Origin: Hyalangium ruber | Lineage (GTDB): Bacteria > Myxococcota > Myxococcia > Myxococcales > Myxococcaceae | Direction: 5' to 3' | DNA: 64,000 nt | Assembly (NCBI RefSeq): GCF_034259325.1 | Contig: NZ_JAXIVS010000011.1 | Span: 248,001-312,000 of the forward strand | In this document: one piece after another, positions 29,479 through 37,480 of the stretch | Layout of the letters: the number at the start of each line of letters is the position of its first letter | How positions within the stretch are numbered: the stretch's first letter is position 1 | Made by a program: the position numbers and the translations under genes | Notes under the pieces: model-generated | Databases searched by the model: none | What the model saw: only the letters and a program-made list of their open reading frames with translations | What the model was told of the DNA's origin: nothing

Positions 29479-30153
29479 ATGTGTGGACGTGTCACCGTGC
29501 AGACCTCGGCAGTGGAGCTCGCGCGCGAGTTCGCCCTCACCAGCGTGCGCGCGTCGATTGATCGCCCCCGGTTCAACCTGGCGCCCACCCAGCTCATCCC
29601 CGTCGTCATCAATGACGGAGAGCGGATGCTGGACGCCTACCGCTGGGGGCTCATCCCGTCCTGGGCCAAGGACGCCTCCATCGGCAACAAGCTCATCAAC
29701 GCGCGGGGCGAGACGGTGTCCGAGAAGCCCAGCTTCCGCGCCGCGCTCCGGCGCCGCCGCTGCATGGTGCTCGTCGATGGCTGGTACGAGTGGAAGCAGA
29801 CGACCAAGCCGAAGACGCCCTTCTTCTTCCACCGCAAGGACCACAAGCCCTTCGCCCTGGCCGGGCTGTGGGAGGAGTGGACCGCTCCGGACACCGGCGA
29901 GGTGGTGCGCTCCTGCACCCTCATCACCACCGGCCCCAACGCGCTGATGGCGCCCATTCACGACCGGATGCCCGTCATCCTCCCGCCGGGCGCGCAGGAG
30001 ATGTGGCTGCGCTCGGAGCCGATGGAGCCCTCGGTGCTCCAGCCGCTGCTCACGCCGTTCGCGGAGGAGATTCTGGAGGCCTACGAGGTGGCGCGCGTGG
30101 TCAACTCGCCCGCCAACGACGTGCCCGACTGCGTGCTGCGCGTGGCGGCGTAG
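29479..30153 (+). CDS. SRAP/HMCES-YedK family abasic-site DNA-protein crosslinker
   Basis: A 224-residue protein starting MCGRVTVQT, so that Cys2 becomes the N-terminal nucleophile after Met removal. Conserved SRAP elements follow: FNLAPTQLIPVV (with Asn), YRWGLIPSWAKD, NARGETVSEKPSFR, VDGWYEWKQ (catalytic Glu) and MAPIHDRMPVIL (His). The family forms a thiazolidine crosslink with abasic sites in single-stranded DNA and protects them. The start at 29479 is dictated by the obligatory Met-Cys. It follows the terminator of the protease gene and converges with doxX. No SOS box was recognised in the 120 bases before it. Confidence 0.93.
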   Translation: MCGRVTVQTSAVELAREFALTSVRASIDRPRFNLAPTQLIPVVINDGERMLDAYRWGLIPSWAKDASIGNKLINARGETVSEKPSFRAALRRRRCMVLVDGWYEWKQTTKPKTPFFFHRKDHKPFALAGLWEEWTAPDTGEVVRSCTLITTGPNALMAPIHDRMPVILPPGAQEMWLRSEPMEPSVLQPLLTPFAEEILEAYEVARVVNSPANDVPDCVLRVAA

Positions 30154-30168
30154 GCGAGAGCAGGGGCG

Positions 30169-30561
30169 CTACGCCTTGCGCCGCACCTTGGCGTCGAGGC
30201 TCCAGGGGCCCGCGCCGCCGAGGATCAGCGCCACGAAGACCGTCAGGAAGAGCAGCGGCTTCTCCATGGCCGAGAACGGGTCCGCCTGGTGCCGGTAGGC
30301 GGCGACGATCATGGTGAAGCTGGCGAAGGCCGCCACGGGGCGGGTGAAGAGCCCCAGGGCGATGAGTATCCCGCCAACCACCTCGGTGAGCACCGCGCAC
30401 CAGGCGAAGAAGGTGGGCATGGGAAAGCCGAGCGAGCCCACGCGCTGGATGAAGGGCGTCAGGTCTCCCATGGCCTTGGGTATGCCGTGCGCCGCGCAGA
30501 GCATGACTCCGAAGACGATCCGCACCAGCGTCCAGCCCGCGATCCAATTACGCCCCAGCAT
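30169..30561 (-). CDS. DoxX family membrane protein
   Basis: A 130-residue four-TM protein typical of DoxX/DoxD-like proteins: LVRIVFGVMLCAAHGIPKAM near the start, LTEVVGGILIALGLFTRPVA in the second and third helices, and MIVAAYRHQADPFSAMEKPL before the last helix. DoxX proteins are linked to respiratory chain or thiol and oxidative-stress functions in other bacteria, but the role is not settled. Its start lies 3 bases after the crdA stop on the same strand, so it is probably translated from the crdA message. That association with the Che3 regulator is worth noting though unexplained. Confidence 0.85.
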   Translation of the reverse strand: MLGRNWIAGWTLVRIVFGVMLCAAHGIPKAMGDLTPFIQRVGSLGFPMPTFFAWCAVLTEVVGGILIALGLFTRPVAAFASFTMIVAAYRHQADPFSAMEKPLLFLTVFVALILGGAGPWSLDAKVRRKA

Positions 30562-30564
30562 GTC

Positions 30565-32070
30565 TCAGTCTCCGCTGCTTCCAGGTGAAGGGTCCTTGTC
30601 GGCCGCGCTGCGACGCAGGCCGAGCGCCTTCATCTTCTTGTAGAAGTGGCCGCGCTCCAGATCCAGCAATCGCGCCGCCTCGGTCACGTTGTCCTGCGTG
30701 TGCGAGAGCGCGTGGAGGATGATCTCCCGCTCCGCGTCCTCCACCTGCTCGCGGAAGGTCCGGTCCACCCGGGGGCGGAAGCCCGTGGGGGCCGGTGGCT
30801 CCGGCGCGCGCGGCAGGGCCGGCTCGGAGGCGGCAATGGCCGCGTTGGGGAGCGGTGGGGGCAGGGGAGAGGGTACCGCGCTGAGGGGTGGGGGAGCCGA
30901 GAGGCCCCGGCCCCGGGGAAGCAGCTCCAGGGCCTCGTTGCCGGAGACGACCGGGCCCTCGCAGAGGATGGCCAGCCGCTCCACCAGGTTGCGCAGCTCG
31001 CGCACGTTGCCCGGGTAGTCATAGGAGGCCATCACCGAGAGCGCCTCCGCCGAGAGCGTCAGCGGCTTGCGCCCGTTGCGCGCGCACGCCTCCTTCAGGA
31101 AGGTGTCGATGAGGTCCGGCAGGTCCTCGCGCCGCTCGCGCAGCGGGGGCGAGTGAATCTGCACCACGTTGATGCGGTAGTAGAGGTCCTCGCGGAAGTG
31201 GCCCCCGGAGATCTCCTTCTCCAGGTTCTTGTTCGTCGCGGCGATGACGCGCACGTCCACCTTGATGGTCTCGGCGCCGCCCACGCGCTCCAGCTCGCCC
31301 TCTTGCAGCACGCGCAGCAGCTTGGCCTGCATGGCCGCCGGCATGTCGCCGATCTCGTCCAGGAACAGGGTGCCCTCGTGCGCCAGCTCGAACTTGCCGC
31401 GCCGCACGCTCACCGCCCCGGTGAAGGCGCCCTTCTCGTGGCCGAACAGCTCGCTCTCGATCAGCTCGTGCGGCACCGCGGCGCAGTTGAGCTTCACGAA
31501 GGGGGCGCCCTTGCGCCGCGAGTTCTGGTGCAGCGCCCGGGCGATGAGCTCCTTGCCGGTGCCGTTCTCGCCGGTGATGAGCACCCGGCCCTCGGAAGGC
31601 GCCGTGCGCTGGATGAGCGAGAAGATGCGCTGCATGGCCGGGCCGCCGCCCACCATGTCGTAGCGGCTCATCTGCGAGCGCAGCTCCTGCAACTCCTCCA
31701 TGACGGCCTGGTGCTTGAGCGCGTTGCGCAGCGCCACCAGCAGTCGGTCGCGGGCGATGGGCTTCTCCAGGAAGTCGCGCGCCCCCAGCTGCGTGGCCTT
31801 CACCGCCGTGTCGATGGTGCCGTGGCCCGACATCATGATGACGGGCAGCTCCGGCTTCATCTCGTGCAGCCGGCCCAGGGCCGTCAGCCCGTCCATGTCC
31901 GGCATCTTCACGTCCATGAGGATGGCGTCCACCGGCCGGGCGGAGACCACGTCCAGGGCCACCTGCCCCGAGCTGGCCAGCTCCGTGCGGTAGCCCGCCA
32001 GCTGCAGCGACTGGCTCAGCGTGAGCAGGATGTTCTTCTCGTCATCGACGATGAGGACGGACGCGGGCAT
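30565..32070 (-). CDS. crdA: NtrC-family sigma-54 activator, CrdA orthologue
   Basis: A 501-residue response regulator. The receiver (1-120) has IVDDEK and the phospho-acceptor D53 in ILMDVKMPDMDG. The AAA+ domain (about 140-380) has Walker A GENGTGKE, the sigma-54 contact loop EKGAFTGAV and Walker B GTLFLDEIGD. After a Pro-rich linker, a Fis-type helix-turn-helix ends the protein (TEAARLLDLERGHFYKKMKA). In M. xanthus, CrdA is phosphorylated by CrdS, is dephosphorylated under CheA3 control, and sets the timing of developmental gene expression. Here it is divergent from the crdB-che3 operon exactly as in M. xanthus, which supports the name. The ATG at 32070 starts the receiver directly; doxX follows after 3 bases. 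Confidence 0.92.
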   Translation of the reverse strand: MPASVLIVDDEKNILLTLSQSLQLAGYRTELASSGQVALDVVSARPVDAILMDVKMPDMDGLTALGRLHEMKPELPVIMMSGHGTIDTAVKATQLGARDFLEKPIARDRLLVALRNALKHQAVMEELQELRSQMSRYDMVGGGPAMQRIFSLIQRTAPSEGRVLITGENGTGKELIARALHQNSRRKGAPFVKLNCAAVPHELIESELFGHEKGAFTGAVSVRRGKFELAHEGTLFLDEIGDMPAAMQAKLLRVLQEGELERVGGAETIKVDVRVIAATNKNLEKEISGGHFREDLYYRINVVQIHSPPLRERREDLPDLIDTFLKEACARNGRKPLTLSAEALSVMASYDYPGNVRELRNLVERLAILCEGPVVSGNEALELLPRGRGLSAPPPLSAVPSPLPPPLPNAAIAASEPALPRAPEPPAPTGFRPRVDRTFREQVEDAEREIILHALSHTQDNVTEAARLLDLERGHFYKKMKALGLRRSAADKDPSPGSSGD

Positions 32071-32198
32071 GCGGTGTGGACCTCGGGCCGGCACGGTGTG
32101 GCCGCCGTGCCACACTGTCTGGGAAGCTCGTAGGGGTTTCAAGGACTTCGGCGGAGCTTGCCCGCTGCGCTGCAAGGCTTCGGCCGGGTCAAATTGCT

Positions 32199-32227
32199 TT
32201 GACTCGATCGGCTGCTACGACTACACG
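32199..32227 (+). promoter_or_regulatory. Candidate promoter of the crdB-che3 operon
   Basis: TTGACT (32199-32204), a 17-base spacer, then TACACG (32222-32227), 56 bases before the crdB ATG in the 212-base crdA/crdB divergent region. The -10 match is weak. I saw no convincing sigma-54 site there. Confidence 0.35.
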
Positions 32228-32282
32228 CCTCGCCGATGACCCGCCCAGCAGGCGGGCACCTGATTTCGCGCAGGAGGGAACG

Positions 32283-33038
32283 ATGCGTCAGATTTCGATG
32301 GTGGCGGGGCTGGCCCTTGCCGTGGTGGTGCTGAGCGGTTGTCCGTCCACTCCCACCTATCCCAAGTGCGAGAACGACACGCACTGCCAGGAGAAGGGCG
32401 AGGTCTGCGTCCAGGGGCAGTGCCAGGAGTGCGCCACGGACGCCAACTGCAAGGAAGGCTTCACCTGCCAGGCGAACAAGTGTACGCCCAAGGGCCCGGA
32501 GTGCACCACCGACACCCAGTGCGGCAGCGGCCGCATCTGCGAGGCGGGCAAGTGCGCCACCGCCCAGTGCGCGGCCGACACCCAGTGCCCCTCCGGCAGC
32601 AAGTGCGAGCGCGGCCGCTGCCAGGCGCCGCGTGACACCTGCTCCAGCAACGCCGACTGCGGCGAGGGCCAGCAGTGCCAGAATGGCCGCTGCGTGTCCG
32701 GTGGCGCCTCGCAGTGCAGCTGGGAGCCGATCTCCTTCGGCTTCAACGAGTCCAACCTCACCTCCGAGGCCCAGAGCCGCCTGTCCACCCTGGCCGAGTG
32801 CCTGAAGGCCTCGGGCGAGAAGGTCACCCTCGAGGGCCACGCCGACGAGCGCGGCACCGAGGAGTACAACCTCCAGCTGTCCAACCGCCGCGCCGCCTCG
32901 GTCAAGCGCTACCTCACCGACCTGGGCATCGCCTCCAACCGCCTGCAGGCGGTGGGCTTCGGCGAGACTCGCCCGCTCAGCACCGCCTCAGACGAGGAAG
33001 CGTGGGGCCAGAATCGCCGCGTCGAGTTCCGCCGCTAA
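32283..33038 (+). CDS. crdB: Cys-rich OmpA/Pal-type lipoprotein, CrdB orthologue
   Basis: A 251-residue lipoprotein. The signal peptide ends in a lipobox (VVLSGC, Cys near 20). Residues about 28-140 form roughly five tandem Cys-rich units of the pattern C-x5-C-x(5,6)-C-x4-C (for example CTTDTQCGSGRICEAGKC), probably disulfide-bonded. The C-terminal 105 residues are a Pal-like peptidoglycan-binding domain with FGFNESNLTSEAQSRL, LEGHADERGTEEYNLQLSN and QNRRVEFRR. CrdB heads the che3 operon in M. xanthus and is a periplasmic or outer-membrane lipoprotein; here cheW3 begins 21 bases later. AGGAGGG precedes the ATG. The Cys-rich insert could sense redox or bind a ligand (inference). Confidence 0.9.
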   Translation: MRQISMVAGLALAVVVLSGCPSTPTYPKCENDTHCQEKGEVCVQGQCQECATDANCKEGFTCQANKCTPKGPECTTDTQCGSGRICEAGKCATAQCAADTQCPSGSKCERGRCQAPRDTCSSNADCGEGQQCQNGRCVSGGASQCSWEPISFGFNESNLTSEAQSRLSTLAECLKASGEKVTLEGHADERGTEEYNLQLSNRRAASVKRYLTDLGIASNRLQAVGFGETRPLSTASDEEAWGQNRRVEFRR

Positions 33039-33059
33039 TCTGAGGTAGGCTGTCGCCCG

Positions 33060-33494
33060 ATGGGCGTACCTGAGTCTGAAGCGCGACAGTCCTACCTTGT
33101 ATTCGCATGTGGGAGTAGTTGGTATGCGGTGCCTGCGGAGAGCGCGGCGGAGGTCGTTACCTTCCCCGAGCTGACGCGGGTACCGGGTGCCCCGTCACAC
33201 CTGCTGGGGGTGTTCGCCCATCGCGGCGAGGTCATCCCCGTGGTGGACATGGGGCTCCTGGTGGGCACGGGCAGCCAGTCCACGCGCCGAGCGGTGCTGG
33301 TGCGGCTGCCGCGCGGCACGCTGGCGCTCACCGCCAGCACCGTGGCGGGCGTGTCCCCGGTGTCCGGCACCCTCGAGCCGTTGGGAGCCAATGGCGTCCA
33401 CGTCCACCTGCGGGGCCCGGCCAAGGGCGCCCAGCGGGACGTGGCGGTGATTGACCCCGACGGGCTGTTCGAGCACCTGAGCCAGGGAGGCTGA
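33060..33494 (+). CDS. cheW3: CheW-type coupling protein of the Che3 system
   Basis: A 144-residue CheW domain protein. Characteristic blocks are SYLVFACGSSWYAVPAESAA, the VPGAPSHLLGVFAHRGEVIP segment (the standard hydrophobic loop ending in RG-x-V-I-P) and DVAVIDPDGLFEHL at the end. CheW links receptors to the CheA kinase in the chemosensory array. It lies 21 bases after crdB and 3 bases before the second CheW-like gene, and all che3 genes share the strand. Translation probably begins at the ATG at 33060, preceded by TGAGGTAGG. Confidence 0.92.
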   Translation: MGVPESEARQSYLVFACGSSWYAVPAESAAEVVTFPELTRVPGAPSHLLGVFAHRGEVIPVVDMGLLVGTGSQSTRRAVLVRLPRGTLALTASTVAGVSPVSGTLEPLGANGVHVHLRGPAKGAQRDVAVIDPDGLFEHLSQGG

Positions 33495-33497
33495 GCC

Positions 33498-33872
33498 ATG
33501 CCGGGCCAGCACCTCGCCGGGACGCTGCTCTGCCATGCGGGCCCGTTCCGCATCGCCTTTCCCGCCCAGGACGTGGCGGTCATTGATGCGCCCGCGCTGC
33601 ATGCGGGCCGCTCGCGCTCGGCGCGCGAGGCGTTCGGAGAGCTTCCGGCCGCGGCGCGGGTGCTGCTGGCGCCCTCGGGAGAGACGGTGGGCGTGGACAC
33701 GCTGGAGATCGACTCGGAGGTTCATCGGGTGATGGACACGCCGCCGGTGCTGGCGCGGCTGGCGGGCGGCAGCCTGCTGGGCTTCATCTACACGCGGGGC
33801 GCGCTCTGGCCGCTGGTGCGGCTGGTGGACTTCGAGCACTACCTGTCTGGCGCCGCTCGGGAGGCCGCATGA
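33498..33872 (+). CDS. crdC: Divergent CheW-like protein (CrdC position)
   Basis: A 124-residue protein with a degenerate CheW-like profile: LLCHAGPFRIAFPAQDVAVI at the start, an internal VLARLAGGSLLGFIYTRGAL and WPLVRLVDFEHYL at the end. It is shorter and less conserved than the first CheW and would have an altered receptor/kinase interface. The position (between cheW3 and mcp3A, 3-base gap upstream and 4-base overlap downstream) matches the gene I recall as crdC, a CheW-like modulator of CheA3 in M. xanthus. The name is from memory, while the CheW-like nature is visible. A paralogous arrangement (FrzA/FrzB) exists in the Frz operon. Confidence 0.75.
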   Translation: MPGQHLAGTLLCHAGPFRIAFPAQDVAVIDAPALHAGRSRSAREAFGELPAAARVLLAPSGETVGVDTLEIDSEVHRVMDTPPVLARLAGGSLLGFIYTRGALWPLVRLVDFEHYLSGAAREAA

Positions 33873-35665
33873 GCACGCCCTCGGGGCTCAAGGGGCTGGC
33901 GGGGTGGATGACGCGGCCGTCCTGGCTGGGCGGCGGCGTGGGGCTCGTGCTGGCGCTGGCGCACTGGCAGATGTCCCAGACGCTGCCCTCCAGTTCCTGG
34001 GGCTACTTCCTGGCGCTGCTGGCGCTGGCGCTGGGCTCGAGCCTGGGGCTGACCAGCCTGATGGAGCGGCGCGCGCTGCGCGTGCTCTGGGCGATCGAGA
34101 AGGGCCGCTTGCCGCCCACGATGGAGAACCTGCGCCAGGCGCTGCAGGAGGCGCGCGCCATCCCCGAGCGCTGCTTCTGGTTCACCCTGCAGGCGTGGTT
34201 GGGTGGGGTGCTGTTGGTGGCCATCGCCGTGGTGCCGCTGACGGAGGCGCAGTGGACGCTGGGCCTGCGCGTGGGGGCGGTGGCCCTGAGCCTGGGGCCC
34301 TTGAGCGCCATGCTCGTCTACCTGCTGGTGGTGCGCCGCAGCCGCAAGGCCGCCGAGCGCATCGCCGAAGAGGGGCTCTCGGCTCTGGAGTTCATCTCCG
34401 CGGTGCCGCCCCAGCGGCAGAACATCCGCCGCCGGCTGATCATCTTCACCGCCATCGCCGTGCTCAGCCCCTCCATCTTCATCCTCGACGTGTCGATCGC
34501 CCGCGCGGTGCGGGTGATGGACAAGATGCTGGAGGCGCCGGACTGGCAGGCACAGCAGGCGGTGGTGGCGCACGCCCGGAGCTCCGGGAGCCTGGCGCTG
34601 GGGCTGATGTCCGGCATCGTCATCCTCCTGGTGCTGGGGACGGCGTACGTGGCCGGCACCGCGCTGTCCGAGCCGCTGCGCGCCATCACCGAGGACGCCA
34701 CGCGCATCGCCCGGGGAGACCTGCGCCCGCCGCGTGTCATCCCCTCGGAGGACGAGGTGTGGGCCGCCTCGGCCGCCTTCGTGCGGATGCAGGCGCAGCT
34801 GGGGCAGGCGCTGGCGCAGATGCGGCGCGCCGGCATGCAGATCTCCAGCACCACCGAGCAGCTGGTGGCCACCTCCACCGAGCAGGAGTCGGGTGCGGAC
34901 GAGCAGGCCAGCTCGCTCAACGAGACGAGCGCCACCACGGAGGAGCTGGCCCGCTCCGCGCAGCAGATCGCCGGTAATGCCGAGTCGGTGGCCGGCATCG
35001 CCGAGCGCACGTTCTCGGCGGCCCAGGGTGGCCAGCGCAACGCGGCGGCCTTCCTCACCGCCATGCAGCGGATGAAGGAGGACAACCAGGCCATCGCCGA
35101 CGCGGTGGTGCGGCTCAACAAGCGCGTGCAGCAGATCGGCAAGGTGGTCGAGTTCATCAACGAGATCGCCGACAAGTCGGACCTTTTGGCGCTCAACGCG
35201 GAGTTGGAGGGCACCAAGGCGGGCGAGGTGGGCCGAGGCTTCTCGCTGGTGGCCGCGGAGATGCGCCGCCTGGCCGAGAACGTCATCCGCTCCACGCGCA
35301 CCATCGAGCAGCTCATCGAGGAGATCCGTGACGCCACCCACGCGGCGGTGATGGCCACCGAGGCGGGGCTGAAGACGACGGAGGCGGGCACGATGCTGGC
35401 GGCCCAGGTGGACGAGAGCCTGAGCCTCATCCTCGAGCTGGCGCGGCAGACGAGCCACGCGGTGCGCTCCATCTCGCTGGCCACGCAGCAGCAGCAGACG
35501 GGTACGGATCAGCTCGCCGCCGCCATGGGCGACATCCTCCGCGTCACCGAGCAGAACGCCGCCGCCACCAAGCAGATGGTGGCCGCCAACAGCGATCTGT
35601 CCTCGCTGGCGCGCGACCTCAAGCTCGTGGTGGAGCGCTTCCAGCTCGCCGGCAGGGAGGGCTAG
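33869..35665 (+). CDS. mcp3A: Methyl-accepting chemotaxis protein Mcp3A, six-TM type
   Basis: A 598-residue receptor. Instead of a large periplasmic sensor, the N-terminal 260 residues hold about six hydrophobic helices (near 20-40, 43-62, 106-128, 134-156, 188-208 and 240-260) with only short loops. A HAMP domain (about 262-315) follows, then the long helical signalling domain. The hairpin tip is IADKSDLLALNAELEGTKAG and EVGRGFSLVAAEMRRLAENV, the CheA/CheW contact. Candidate methylation sites sit in the EQEx and EE pairs of the flanking helices. It overlaps crdC by 4 bases and precedes mcp3B by 3 bases. Ligand sensing, if any, must be within the membrane or through another protein such as CrdB. 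Confidence 0.92.
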   Translation: MSTPSGLKGLAGWMTRPSWLGGGVGLVLALAHWQMSQTLPSSSWGYFLALLALALGSSLGLTSLMERRALRVLWAIEKGRLPPTMENLRQALQEARAIPERCFWFTLQAWLGGVLLVAIAVVPLTEAQWTLGLRVGAVALSLGPLSAMLVYLLVVRRSRKAAERIAEEGLSALEFISAVPPQRQNIRRRLIIFTAIAVLSPSIFILDVSIARAVRVMDKMLEAPDWQAQQAVVAHARSSGSLALGLMSGIVILLVLGTAYVAGTALSEPLRAITEDATRIARGDLRPPRVIPSEDEVWAASAAFVRMQAQLGQALAQMRRAGMQISSTTEQLVATSTEQESGADEQASSLNETSATTEELARSAQQIAGNAESVAGIAERTFSAAQGGQRNAAAFLTAMQRMKEDNQAIADAVVRLNKRVQQIGKVVEFINEIADKSDLLALNAELEGTKAGEVGRGFSLVAAEMRRLAENVIRSTRTIEQLIEEIRDATHAAVMATEAGLKTTEAGTMLAAQVDESLSLILELARQTSHAVRSISLATQQQQTGTDQLAAAMGDILRVTEQNAAATKQMVAANSDLSSLARDLKLVVERFQLAGREG

Positions 35666-35668
35666 CCC

Positions 35669-37480
35669 ATGAGCTCCACCTCTGCGCGCCACCGGGCTTT
35701 CTTCAGCCGTCACCTGGTCATCCCCGTCACCCTCGCCAACATGGTGGGGGCGGCGCTGGCCTGCCACTACGCCTGGCTCACCCTGGAGGAGAAGCTCCAG
35801 GGGGCCTTCCACCTGTTCGTGGGTTTGGGCTCGGTGGCGTGCGTCATCGCCATGGCCGTGGGTGGCATCCTGCTGCGCCGCCGCCTTCACGTGCTGCGCG
35901 GGCTGGAGCGGGGCGAGTTCTCGCCCACATCGGAGCGGCTGTCGCAGGCCGTGGCCGAGGCGACGGGCGCCGCCGACTCCAGCTTCGTCACCTCGCTTAT
36001 CCTCTGGCTTGCCACCACGGTGCTCCTGGGCGTGCTGGTGGGGACGATGGGCCAGGGGGGCTGGAGCGCGGGGCTGGGCGTCGCCGGGCTGGGGTTGTTG
36101 TTCGGCCCCATCACCTCGCTGCTCGTGCTGTGCCTCGTCACCCTGCGGGCGCGCCGCGTGGTGCTCTGGCTCGGGGAGCTGGGGCTCAGCCAGTCGCAGA
36201 TCATCGCCGCCATGCCCCGGCGGGCGCAGATCCGCACGCGGCTCGTCATCTTCACCGCCATCGCCGTGCTGACGCCCGCGGTGCTCTCGGCCAACCTGGC
36301 CTCGGCGCTGGCGGAGCATGCCTATGAGGAGGTGCTCTCCACCCCCCAAGAGGCCCAGCCCCAGCGCGTGCGGCAGCTCCGGGTGGAGGCGCTCACCTCC
36401 GGTGGGGCGCTGTGCCTGCTGGTGTTCGCGCTGGCGCTCACCACCGCGTACCTGGGCAGCACGCTGGTGGGGCGCCCCATGCGCCAACTGGCCGACGAGG
36501 CGCGCCGCATCGCCGACGGAGACCTGGCCACCCCGCGCCTCATCACCGCCGAGGACGAGTCGTGGGCCGTCTCCGCCGCCTTCGCGATGATGCGGGCGCA
36601 CCTGGCCGATGTGCTCTCGCAGTTGCAGCGCGCCGGCGCGCAGATCAGCGCCACCACCGAGGAGATCCTCGCCACCTCCGGTCGCTACGAGGCCGGCGCC
36701 GCCGAGCAGGCCAGCTCGCTGGATGAGACGAGCGCCACCACCGAGGAATTGGCCCGCTCCGCGCGGCAGATCGCCGAGAACGCCGGCTCGGTGGCGGAGA
36801 TCGCCCAGCGCACGCTGGCCGCTGCTCAGGCGGGGCAGGGCAGCGCCGAGGCCTTCCTGTCCTCCATGAGCCGCATGCGCAACGACAACCAGGCCATCGC
36901 GGGCGCGGTGACCCGGCTCAACAAGCGCGTGCAGCAGATCGGCAAGATCGTCGAGTTCATCAACGGCGTGGCCGATAAATCGGACCTTTTGGCGCTCAAC
37001 GCGGAGTTGGAGGGCACCAAGGCGGGCGAGGTGGGCCGGGGCTTCTCGCTGGTGGCCGCGGAGATGCGCCGCCTGGCCGAGAACGTGCTCGAGTCCACCA
37101 AGGAGATCGAAGGCCTCATCGAGGAGGTGCGCGAGGCCTCGCGCGCCGCCGTGGCGGCCACCGGTGGCGGCGTGCGCGCCACGGAGACGGGCACCTCGCT
37201 GGCACAGCAGGTCTCCGAGTCGCTCAAGCAGATCGTCGATCTGGCCGGGCAGACCTCCGACGCGGTGCGCTCCATCTCGCTGGCCACGCAGCAGCAGCAG
37301 ACGGGTACGGATCAGCTCGCCGACACCATGGCGGACATCCTCCGCATCACCCAGCAGAGCCTCAACGCCACCAAGCAGGTGAGCACCGCCAACGGGGACC
37401 TGTTGGTGCTCGCGCTGGATCTGCGCAACGTGGTGGAGCGCTTCCAGATCGGGCAGGGGCAATCGAGGGGTGACGGGTGA
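35669..37480 (+). CDS. mcp3B: Methyl-accepting chemotaxis protein Mcp3B, six-TM type
   Basis: A 603-residue receptor, paralogous to the preceding one over its full length: about six N-terminal TM helices, HAMP (about 270-325) and a helical signalling domain with the tip VADKSDLLALNAELEGTKAG. At the DNA level the tip region (36978-37088) and a segment near the end (37271-37322) are almost or fully identical to the matching stretches of mcp3A, while the TM regions differ. This indicates duplication with later gene conversion or strong constraint. The stop overlaps the cheA3 GTG start by 4 bases. Its sensory input is unknown. Confidence 0.92.
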   Translation: MSSTSARHRAFFSRHLVIPVTLANMVGAALACHYAWLTLEEKLQGAFHLFVGLGSVACVIAMAVGGILLRRRLHVLRGLERGEFSPTSERLSQAVAEATGAADSSFVTSLILWLATTVLLGVLVGTMGQGGWSAGLGVAGLGLLFGPITSLLVLCLVTLRARRVVLWLGELGLSQSQIIAAMPRRAQIRTRLVIFTAIAVLTPAVLSANLASALAEHAYEEVLSTPQEAQPQRVRQLRVEALTSGGALCLLVFALALTTAYLGSTLVGRPMRQLADEARRIADGDLATPRLITAEDESWAVSAAFAMMRAHLADVLSQLQRAGAQISATTEEILATSGRYEAGAAEQASSLDETSATTEELARSARQIAENAGSVAEIAQRTLAAAQAGQGSAEAFLSSMSRMRNDNQAIAGAVTRLNKRVQQIGKIVEFINGVADKSDLLALNAELEGTKAGEVGRGFSLVAAEMRRLAENVLESTKEIEGLIEEVREASRAAVAATGGGVRATETGTSLAQQVSESLKQIVDLAGQTSDAVRSISLATQQQQTGTDQLADTMADILRITQQSLNATKQVSTANGDLLVLALDLRNVVERFQIGQGQSRGDG

